Of a stretch of 64,000 bases of DNA, positions 60,501 to 64,000 are shown piece by piece. The stretch is taken from the NCBI GenBank assembly GCA_902702965.1, contig CACRXP010000017.1:1610417-1674416 (forward strand). The letters run 5' to 3'. Source of the stretch: Spirometra erinaceieuropaei. Its lineage: Eukaryota; Platyhelminthes; Cestoda; Diphyllobothriidea; Diphyllobothriidae. Within the stretch, counting starts at the first letter, position 1; each line of letters opens with the position of its first letter. Made by a program: the position numbers and the translations under genes. Below the pieces are notes generated by a model. That model had not been told where the DNA came from. It did not search any database and worked only from the letters and a program-made list of their open reading frames with translations.

Positions 60501-62445
60501 CTTTCGGCTGAGGGCCCAGTTGCAGAGGCCTGTTAGTGTGGCCTTTATGACGCTCACCTTCTGGAAGGAGACTTGCGCATATGATTGGGGATCGCGTTGT
60601 GTTTGGCACGTGTAGACGGGTTGTTTAATGTGCGCACGAAGAACAGTTGAGGCCGATGCAATACATGTCAGCTTCACAGTAAGCAAACTTAAAGGTATGT
60701 TTTGTCTGCACCCACCTTGTGCAGAAATAGTTGACCTTGTCGCTTTGGACGATCTAACTTTCTGACAATTACCTGGGAGTCAATGTTATGTGTTCGGAGA
60801 CTCCCGACGGCCAAGCCCTGACAATCAATGTAAGCTCACAGTGGGGCAGTGCGGGCTTTCGGGTACAGACGGATATTAAGCAGGCAGTAAAGGTTTTGAT
60901 AAAGGTGATGTAAACACTAGTCATGCACCGCTGACTTACACCTGGATGCATTTATTGTCTGCCAAACTGAAGCTGATTGTGCAGAGTACAATGGGATGAG
61001 GCAGATAGCATCGAATGTTAGTTTTTCCAACCCTGGTAACGAGAATGGCCCCAGAGGTGATGTTAGTTATATCGAGATGGACACGGTGTAAAATTAAGGT
61101 ATTTTGACCCTTTAGCACTTTAGCGCCCACTCCGTATGGCTGGTTGTGAGGGTGTAGATTCCACTTTTTAAGACAATTTACGATGTCGCCGGTTCTCTGT
61201 CCGGCCATTTTCCAGCCTTTCAAGGTGTGGGCGTTTGTAGCAATATCGCAAAAGATATCAGCTTTAGAATGTACTCATTTGACATTTTCACGAGTTCGCC
61301 ACTGCATAGAAGGCAAATATTCTAAGTATGAGAGCCCATTCTATAACATCAGTGTCCGTGGTCACTTCCTACCACTTCACTTTCAGGAACGTCCGAATAC
61401 TTGTAGGGAAGGTGGATCCCAGTTTATTTGTCTTGCCCTCGCGAAGGTCTTAGATTTGTGCATCTCAGGTTTAATGCAGCACTGGTTGGTGGGTGTCCTA
61501 TCCTGACGTCCTATGGGCACTCACTACACTTTCTTTAGACTTTGCATACCTGTTTAAACCTACCGAACCACCATAAATTGTTCGTTAGGGGATTGTCATT
61601 CACTACACTTTTCCCTGCATTTTAGGATTGGCAGATTGCAGAGGCGGTCTTTTTATTCTACCATCCGTCTGTCGTCCCGGAGTACGATAGTCTGAAAACG
61701 ATGTCCATCTCTTCCGAGGTACGAGAAATTTTTTTAGTAATGTTTATGTCACTTGTTTCCTCTCTTGTGTCTAAGATTTGTGCTCTGTTTCCCTTAGCTT
61801 TCAGGTTGGCTAACTGAGGTTGTGAAACTGCTGCCTGGTGATATCGAGGCACAACTTATCCCTGAAGATCAAATAAAACTTTGTATGAACAACCGAGTTG
61901 AGCTTCCACGGCATAATTTCTCGCCCAGGTAACATATTTATTCTGTGCATACTTGCCAAGTTTATTTACACGTTGTGACATCCAATTTAACTTACGAGTT
62001 CATCGTACGGATCGGATTTGCGTTTGTATATACGCCTGTATTTTGTCCACTCATATTCTAAGGTCACTTAGTTTCCCTGGCACGTCTCTCTACCGTTGGC
62101 ATTAAGGTGTGTGTTTCCATCTGGCTGGCGGACGCATCTTCGTTGGCCAGACTGCGCATCGCTGAGCAGTTTCTTTTTCCGTTTCTTCCGACTCAGTCGT
62201 GAAAAACTAAGCGGCCCTGGTGGGATTCGAACTCACGACAGAGAGGGCAAGACTTAAGTACAACCAGCGCTCTAACCACCTGAGTTACGAAGCGCCGAGC
62301 GGGAGTCTTGAGTTTAGTCGCACCTTTCCGTTTCTTTTGATCGCTTATTTTCACTAAACAATTCCCCACATTTGCTTTCTAGCTCTCTGCTAACCCTAAT
62401 GCACTACCTACTTGGCGATTATCACATGAAAAACAACAATTTTCA
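33189..62445 (+). CDS. CABIN1: CABIN1 (Hir3) homologue, multi-exon gene open at the right end
   Basis: Gene-level span. About 25 exons (4.7 kb, some 1,560 codons) give a protein colinear with human CABIN1 from its N-terminal TPR region to about the middle. Landmarks in order: LDSTDLSLWFKVA, TCLELSVRTLLMD, SVSWECLTAAVVELFDLL, KWIDLATTLRSLLPASYR, LVMEFLRILQNETVNVVTL, PPSLSLLHVCHELLAS, ALAQAVHCICGLK, VPEYDSLKT, and LLTLMHYLLGDYHMKN. Nearly all neighbouring exons have matching splice phases, which I treat as independent support. CABIN1 is the TPR scaffold of the HIRA-UBN-ASF1 complex that deposits histone H3.3, and in vertebrates it also inhibits calcineurin and MEF2. The first exon(s) and the C-terminal half are missing; the 3' part should continue past 64 kb. 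Human CABIN1 is about 2,200 residues. Confidence 0.85.
34455..34562 (+). CDS. CABIN1: CABIN1 exon: TPR helix
   Basis: 36 codons, phase 0/0. Acceptor cttttgttttag, donor ATCCAG|gtaaga. Encodes TSIKFASCKLLANCC and NELNRALRLLIQ, corresponding to the human CABIN1 TPR stretch LILKYSTYKNLAQLA...LETAMEFYLE. Confidence 0.8.
34966..35512. mobile_element. Foldback/MITE-like element with long inverted arms
   Basis: The left arm starts at about 34966 (gtcctttggtaaagataata, atttcgtaaattttcggctt, tggttccccaagtcgtcctc, gttaaaatttaagcatg). It is matched in reverse complement by the right arm ending at about 35512. The pairing extends inward to gttctgatcggctaa / ttagccgatcagaac, leaving a loop of about 175 bases (35155-35330). 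No transposase coding. A one-armed relative lies at 28878-29010. Confidence 0.8.
35563..35894 (+). mobile_element. tRNA-derived SINE with target-site duplication
   Basis: A complete insertion. The SINE (about 35586-35871) has leader caaccgacaggacaacgggc, A-box-like cgtggctcaatgttagagcg, B-box-like cgggttcgaatctca, then ggggttgggtatgactggct and a cttgtctttgtc end. It is flanked by near-identical 22-23 bp copies of ggtaccac(c/t)tgatttacatcat at 35563-35585 and 35872-35894. That is the signature of LINE-machinery insertion. It lies in a CABIN1 intron, 60 bp upstream of an exon. Confidence 0.9.
35955..36135 (+). CDS. CABIN1: CABIN1 exon: TPR core
   Basis: 60 codons plus one base. Acceptor tatttttag, donor GGAAA|gtaagt. 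Begins AIQLDSTDLSLWFKVASASI and continues LATSALLHILNERPSHPFAL. This parallels the CABIN1 hallmark VMLDSTDVNLWYKIG...LARHAFEEGL..NPDHWPCL. It is the strongest single piece of evidence for the gene. Confidence 0.9.
36400..36525 (+). repeat. Dispersed repeat shared with 12.6 kb
   Basis: Second copy of the element at 12600-12745 (tgcgcaagtctaatcccact, then cgcacggtggaaatcatcg). It lies in a CABIN1 intron. Confidence 0.5.
36743..36872 (+). CDS. CABIN1: CABIN1 exon: TPR continuation
   Basis: Acceptor tcttctcatacag, donor TTTCCGA|gtacgt. Enters with 2 bases (phase matches the previous exon) and leaves in phase 2. Encodes TCLELSVRTLLMD...IQRVLQLQPSLEYLVERVL, matching CABIN1 TTCLYFICKALEKD...EKIFEEQPCL. 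Confidence 0.85.
37428..37470 (+). CDS. CABIN1: CABIN1 small exon (probable)
   Basis: 43 nt (1 + 14 codons) with a strong acceptor (ttttttcctttgcag) and a modest donor (GTACCG|gtcagg). Encodes IHHYVSNLVMHQVP. Its phases fit both neighbours, and with it the distance between conserved blocks nearly equals that of human CABIN1. Confidence 0.5.
39456..39568 (+). CDS. CABIN1: CABIN1 exon
   Basis: 37 codons plus two bases. Acceptor cttatcgattttag, donor GGTCTC|gtaaat. Encodes GYLKQLQNIHESRRIKTVKF then PKPLSSVS. Joined to the next exon this gives PLSSVSWECL, the equivalent of CABIN1 VQPIPFFTWKCL after RKKRQALIVREKEP. Confidence 0.75.
40511..40530. repeat. Perfect 20-bp palindrome
   Basis: attggttcccgggaaccaat equals its own reverse complement with no spacer. 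Located in a CABIN1 intron about 310 bp before the 40840 exon. Confidence 0.9.
40840..40897 (+). CDS. CABIN1: CABIN1 short exon
   Basis: 58 nt (1 + 19 codons). Acceptor gattttttcctag, donor GAACAG|gtttgc. Encodes WECLTAAVVELFDLLDAEQ, matching CABIN1 WKCLGESLLAMYNHL. Phase agrees with both sides. Confidence 0.75.
41502..41750 (+). CDS. CABIN1: CABIN1 exon: acidic disordered insert
   Basis: Starts after ctcatctatccgaaag with AINSVLDLASLFPDG, continuing the helical segment of the previous exon, then becomes Ser/Glu/Asp/Pro-rich. The frame stays open to 41834. The end is uncertain: a GT donor after CCGGAG (41750) or a GC donor (AAAG|gcatga) at 41831 both keep phase 0. Corresponds to the poorly conserved region after the N-terminal TPRs of CABIN1. 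Confidence 0.6.
42640..42905 (-). repeat. SINE copy, minus strand
   Basis: Reverse-complement SINE: gccgacgaagacaagggagg, ctcattagccgtcgtcagcc, accccgaagtgtgagacacc, tctaaccactggaccacagg and gctgtcctgtcggtttcgat. It is followed by the tail-like acggaactcactcg. Lies in a CABIN1 intron. Confidence 0.85.
42925..42990. repeat. Degenerate CCCTAA-like stretch
   Basis: cagccctaacgcaaacccta then aacttag and ttaaccctagccctaatctc, an imperfect run of the telomere-type hexamer immediately after a minus-strand SINE. Too short to be functional. Confidence 0.45.
43275..43573 (+). CDS. CABIN1: CABIN1 exon: basic Arg-rich block
   Basis: 99 codons plus two bases. Acceptor cccctttcttttag, donor TTACAG|gtctgc. 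Arg/His-rich (SRARRNRRIAAEKWR, then HRLHQRHDHRSHHKQKW) ending IDLATTLRSLLPASYR. This corresponds to CABIN1 RRSARVRNTK...VDFQELLMKFLPSRLR, a nuclear-localisation-like basic region. Confidence 0.8.
44105..44260 (+). CDS. CABIN1: CABIN1 exon
   Basis: 1 + 51 codons + 2. Acceptor gttctttctcaag, donor AATCTAG|gtcagg. Enters and leaves in the phase required by its neighbours. Encodes EIAHTFEQEYLENHEGLPRK and an acidic stretch, in the position of the acidic PEEEDD region after the LPSRLR motif. Confidence 0.6.
45779..45916 (+). CDS. CABIN1: CABIN1 exon
   Basis: 1 + 45 codons + 2. Acceptor cgtcgttggtag, donor CCCTG|gtaagc. Encodes ESSLVMEFLRILQNETVNVV and TLGVALLLQL, matching CABIN1 [23 protein letters not shown]. 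Phase fits the preceding exon. Confidence 0.75.
46605..46795 (+). mobile_element. SINE copy
   Basis: Leader tctccgacaggacaacgggc, A-box-like cgtggcccagtagttaaagt, B-box-like gtcgcgagttcgagctccgg, then ttccacacttcggggttggg and the cttgtctttgtcggtaataa end. The string ttgtctcc occurs on both sides and may be a short target duplication. CABIN1 intron. Confidence 0.85.
47155..47202. repeat. Perfect 20-bp inverted repeat (hairpin)
   Basis: ctttcgaactcgaactggag (47155-47174) is followed after 8 bases by its exact reverse complement ctccagttcgagttcgaaag (47183-47202). In a CABIN1 intron downstream of a pyrimidine-rich tract (47080-47150). No exon is supported here. Confidence 0.9.
47770..47963 (+). 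CDS. CABIN1: CABIN1 exon (start uncertain)
   Basis: Open frame ending at GCATAC|gtgatt in phase 2, which fits the next exon. Contains GLPQFLVRPSAVVVLRPEL and RLPGACLTQFLAVFSQ, resembling CABIN1 [22 protein letters not shown]. The acceptor at 47769 (ctaaccag) would start in phase 0 whereas the preceding exon ends in phase 2. A start at 47808 (gtatag) has the right phase but a weaker signal. Confidence 0.5.
48194..48282 (+). CDS. CABIN1: CABIN1 exon
   Basis: 1 + 29 codons + 1. Acceptor attccgccttaag, donor ATCGA|gtaagt. Encodes DVRLATAYLELSTRIRPSLP, matching CABIN1 KDMMLMSLSCMELQLDQWL. Confidence 0.7.
48464..48692 (+). CDS. CABIN1: CABIN1 exon
   Basis: 2 + 75 codons + 2. Acceptor ttggtcttgctcccag, donor AAAAAG|gtgtgt. 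Encodes ARLHLTYLEVRLDALAYQ, in the position of CABIN1 VVRVYWLKARFLALQGD, flanked by less conserved sequence. Both phases fit. Confidence 0.75.
48775..48884 (+). CDS. CABIN1: CABIN1 exon
   Basis: 1 + 36 codons + 1. Acceptor tctttgtgtatag, donor TAAGAG|gtagtg. Encodes HHDLTLLLRAIGRLPEDSPE then ARILQIR. It is separated from the next exon by an intron of only 37 bases; phases on both sides agree. Confidence 0.7.
48922..48992 (+). CDS. CABIN1: CABIN1 exon after a 37-nt intron
   Basis: 2 + 23 codons. Acceptor tccaccgatttag, donor TTGCAG|gtgagt. Encodes VWMNYELSSLAHDYESMREY. Reading straight through from the previous exon gives a stop, so the short intron is needed. Confidence 0.7.
49077..49149 (+). 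CDS. CABIN1: CABIN1 exon
   Basis: 24 codons plus one base. Acceptor actttttgccgcag, donor GTCCAG|gtaact. Encodes VREFVSQYGPFHRASSTRNH. Separated from the previous exon by only 84 bases. Confidence 0.75.
50193..50365 (+). CDS. CABIN1: CABIN1 exon
   Basis: 2 + 57 codons. Acceptor caattttactctttcag, donor CGGCCTA|gtaagt. Encodes ICELLSEVDDRASGDKLIAL then SNVGDFEALISSFEEYL, aligning with CABIN1 [25 protein letters not shown]. Confidence 0.82.
50559..50899 (+). CDS. CABIN1: CABIN1 exon: long helical segment
   Basis: 113 codons plus two bases. Acceptor catcccacctttag, donor GTTAG|gtgagg. Encodes PPLIELHRRISGITKQLCNP, an acidic insert (EDEEKEDADIEES), then LEFVLRCYSLGLRTISFLLS and a final ALHLGTVALDLLVR. 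Corresponds to the CABIN1 region from LLRLKDYRQCFECSDVALNEA to LTNNLIQVID. The acidic insert is not in the human protein. Confidence 0.8.
53180..53530 (+). CDS. CABIN1: CABIN1 exon
   Basis: 1 + 116 codons + 2. It has an excellent acceptor (a long pyrimidine tract ending cgcgcttttag) and donor TTTTCG|gtgaga. Begins CWDAVVSVMSAPNFHLMF, continuing LLVR of the previous exon, and contains LRLSIDWLAWRLKAVGVLGL. An internal alternative acceptor at 53240 would break phase. Matches the less conserved stretch before LPSSLMLLN in CABIN1. Confidence 0.7.
55140..55270 (+). repeat. Decayed SINE copy
   Basis: Retains gaccaaagaacgtggactcg, actcgaatctctagtccc, cctgagattgggtaaggctt and acgacgatcagtaagc. More diverged than the other copies. 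CABIN1 intron. Confidence 0.5.
56130..56435 (-). repeat. SINE, minus strand, joined to a plus-strand tail
   Basis: 56130-56372 is a minus-strand SINE (ctcgttccgttttgcctcgg, agactggaatgaccattttc, gtcgtcagccagccacaccc, cgtcccaaccactgggct). At 56373 it switches to a plus-strand body fragment (gatgacgactaataggccat, tctcccttgtcttttttggt). An inverted arrangement like that at 1930-2245, 120 bp upstream of a CABIN1 exon. Confidence 0.75.
56555..56647 (+). CDS. CABIN1: CABIN1 exon
   Basis: 1 + 30 codons + 2. Acceptor ctgtttgtttcag, donor TTCGCT|gtgtgt (modest). Encodes LESDLPLDCLPDKLATYRAL then MDLQKTPEDS. Enters in the right phase after 53530 and leaves in the phase needed by 57433. Confidence 0.6.
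56835..57057 (+). CDS. Possible alternative CABIN1 exon
   Basis: An open frame after gatttgcagtttag: VIDESHLRSIELRVEGGINP, then a polar, acidic stretch, ending at a stop at 57057. It looks coding, but no donor gives the phase needed for the next exon. It may be an alternative terminal exon or chance. Confidence 0.28.
57433..58330 (+). CDS. CABIN1: CABIN1 large exon
   Basis: 1 + 299 codons, the largest exon. Acceptor ttttcctccccgtccag, donor AAGCTG|gtaatt. Order: PSPPSLSLLHVCHELLASSK (CABIN1 LPSSLMLLNTAHEYLGRR); a Ser/Thr/Ala low-complexity insert; LRLLRHSVLRFAERM (ALLRFYVRVLQKEL); a second Ser/Thr-rich acidic insert; MGEALAQAVHCICGLK (ETALEQCFYCLYSF); and a final segment ending SGVWWDGSPSKL. 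The conserved helices match human order, but the inserts make this stretch much longer. The frame remains open past the donor to 58444, which is read-through into the intron. Confidence 0.85.
59480..59980. other. AT-rich intron block
   Basis: A clearly AT-richer stretch than its surroundings; the segment from about 59985 to 60330 that follows is GC-rich. No coding or repeat identity recognised. The abrupt change suggests an inserted element. Confidence 0.4.
61626..61718 (+). CDS. CABIN1: CABIN1 exon
   Basis: 31 codons, phase 0/0. Acceptor cctgcattttag, donor TCCGAG|gtacga. Encodes DWQIAEAVFLFYHPSVVPEY then DSLKTMSISSE, matching CABIN1 [35 protein letters not shown] almost position by position. 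Confidence 0.92.
61798..61928 (+). CDS. CABIN1: CABIN1 exon
   Basis: 43 codons plus two bases. Acceptor tctgtttcccttag, donor GCCCAG|gtaaca. Encodes LSGWLTEVVKLLPGD and LIPEDQIKLCMNNRVELPRH, matching CABIN1 LANLLKKIATIVP...LSLDKVSAYIEGTSTEVP. Confidence 0.88.
62211..62296 (-). tRNA. tRNA-like pseudogene or tRNA-derived element
   Basis: On the minus strand: A-box-like taactcaggtggttagagcg and B-box-like gtgagttcgaatcccacc, with a gggccgc 3' end. The 5' end (ggcgctt) does not pair with it, the anticodon stem does not form cleanly, and the length is about 86. The Pol III boxes are good but the cloverleaf is not, so I treat it as a pseudogene rather than a working tRNA. Lies in the last CABIN1 intron seen. 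Confidence 0.5.
62383..62445 (+). CDS. CABIN1: CABIN1 exon (last one visible)
   Basis: 1 + 20 codons + 2. Acceptor tttgctttctag, donor TTTTCA|gtaagt. Encodes SLLTLMHYLLGDYHMKNNNF, the equivalent of CABIN1 VNELYYLLADYHFKNKEQ. The next conserved block (AIKFYMHDICICPNRFDSW) was not found before 64 kb, so the gene continues beyond the window. Confidence 0.9.
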
Positions 62446-64000
62446 GTAAGTTGCTTTCTTTCTGTCTGTACTGATTCCTTCTGTTATTTTGTCCGCTTAA
62501 TCTCCCCGAGTGCTATTTGTTTACATCTTTAGGATTTCTAGCCTTCGTTCTATTCATAAGCATATTTTTGTTAAAACTAACTAGACTGAGAACTAGCCTG
62601 TGCACCCTAACAAGACTCAAATGAAGGACAATTTTATTTTGATAGGGATAACTCGGTAGGGGCTAAAATCAGCCAACTTCTTAATGACTCGATGAACATT
62701 TTTGAAGTGATTGCTGTTGCACAAATGTTACCTCAAAAGTGCTGGAGTCAACTGTTTCTGTTTGCACGACCTAGCTCCTATTTTCCAGACAGAAAACTTT
62801 AGATGGCGGCTGGGATGTCAGTGATCATTTTTTATGAACCTTAACATTCCTTTACATTTTTGTTGGGACCAAAAATTTCTTTGTCTTGTAAAATTTCATC
62901 TTTACAAATCTTTTGAGATCTGGTTGCTAATCGCCTGGGAAAATGAATAGTTCATTCCAGTCACCTGTTGTCAAACACATTGCCGGGTCATGAAACCATG
63001 CAGACGTTTCCCCTCATATGCATGCCACAAACCCATTTCTTACACTACCACGATCTTTCCTTTTTGAACGTTTAATTAGAATCCCCTACAGGAATTAGGG
63101 GCTTTGACTTTGCTGCAAAGTTCATCCTCTGGTCAGACGAGACTGTGGTCATTTATAATTTTCATTCCAGGAATGACAGTAATTAGCATCTAAATTACCG
63201 CTTTTAAGATCGACTGCGATTTAAGCCCGTTATGCAATCAATGGTCCACATACATATGCGTATATATTGTGAGGCTGACCTCTGAACCCTCATCAGAGCC
63301 ACCAAACGACGGCTAAAACTGTAAAGGGCGTCCATGAGCCATCTATTAAGGATCACTTGCTCACGCTAGTGGAGTTAAGTCCACATGGATGTACTTGGGA
63401 GATACTAAGAGGAAGATGTAACATCCCCAGTTCAATTTTGAATGCAGAACAGTGGGAACCCCAAACATCGTTTTATGAACTACCTTACATCGTCTATGCC
63501 TGTGTTAGCCATCTTGGAAGTACACGGGACGCCTAGATAAGGGCTGTTTACGTTCTACCAATCCCTTGGTATTCTTAGACTGAACTCGTAAGTATTTCCG
63601 CTTTTTTGAACGCCGGATGGTCAGCCGCACTGATGAAAATCTTTTCAGAGAATCCTGACAGGGGAAGAACAAAAGTGGGAGGGGGGCCCATTGTCCGAGG
63701 GTGGACAGGGATACTTGCTCTCCAGAAACCCCCTGTCCCGTTATTTTCGGTCTCATCCCGACAATGTAGCAGGGTGACATCACTGCCTGACCTTTACGCG
63801 TTTAACTCTCCTACCTCGTTTGTCAGCAGACTTACATGAGGTCCGTCCATCCGAGAAAAGATGGTTGACGCTCAAGAAACTATAACCTCTATTCATTACG
63901 CCTTCTATGTGAATCTCTTCATTACCTACTTATGGGGTCCTGTTGTAATTCTGTGAAAATTCGCCATCGCCCACGTAAGTGCGCAGAGAAAAACGAAACG

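Noticed and set aside
1..64000. CRISPR arrays, operons, prokaryotic genes
   Set aside because: No regularly spaced identical repeats and no prokaryotic gene organisation. The window is clearly eukaryotic.

Overview
This is a eukaryotic, intron-rich, repeat-rich draft-assembly window with one run of N at 5960-6341. It holds two recognisable multi-exon genes facing away from each other. The minus-strand gene, about 18.8 kb down to 2.9 kb, is a HIP1/HIP1R (Sla2) homologue. The plus-strand gene, 33.2 kb to at least 62.4 kb, is a CABIN1 (Hir3) homologue. Moderate GC, short exons in long introns, many degraded non-LTR retrotransposons and a tRNA-derived SINE family all fit a flatworm. I lean towards a diphyllobothriid-type tapeworm such as Spirometra or Dibothriocephalus. 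That placement is inference from remembered repeat style, not from a search.

Layout. 1-2.8 kb: SINE fragments, including a head-to-head inverted pair. 2.9-18.8 kb (-): HIP1R homologue, with two ANTH exons and a following linker exon at the right and coiled-coil exons at the left. A near-identical 2.9 kb segment lies on both sides of the N gap (3073-5959 and 6342-9230) and carries the same 61-nt coiled-coil exon in each copy. 19-31 kb: a retrotransposon graveyard with several CR1/Jockey-like LINE remnants on both strands, degenerate GTA-type trinucleotide tracts, a diverged tandem repeat and simple-repeat tails. 33.2-62.4 kb (+): CABIN1 homologue. I can place about 25 exons, and their splice phases agree at almost every junction. 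Its introns hold more SINEs, a foldback/MITE-like element and a tRNA-like pseudogene. The gene is still open at the right end of the window.

Function. HIP1R proteins link clathrin and phosphoinositides (ANTH domain, coiled coil) to actin (C-terminal THATCH domain, which should lie left of this window). CABIN1/Hir3 is the TPR scaffold of the HIRA histone H3.3 chaperone complex and, in vertebrates, a calcineurin and MEF2 inhibitor. The two genes have no known shared pathway; they are neighbours separated by about 14 kb of repeats.

Exons were called by reading both strands for splice signals, phase and remembered family sequence. No alignment was run, so boundaries are predictions. Long stretches not listed (1-1000, 9.6-12.2 kb, 12.8-15.4 kb, 51-53 kb, 53.5-55.1 kb, 58.4-61.6 kb, 62.5-64 kb) contain nothing I can support beyond intron or intergenic sequence.
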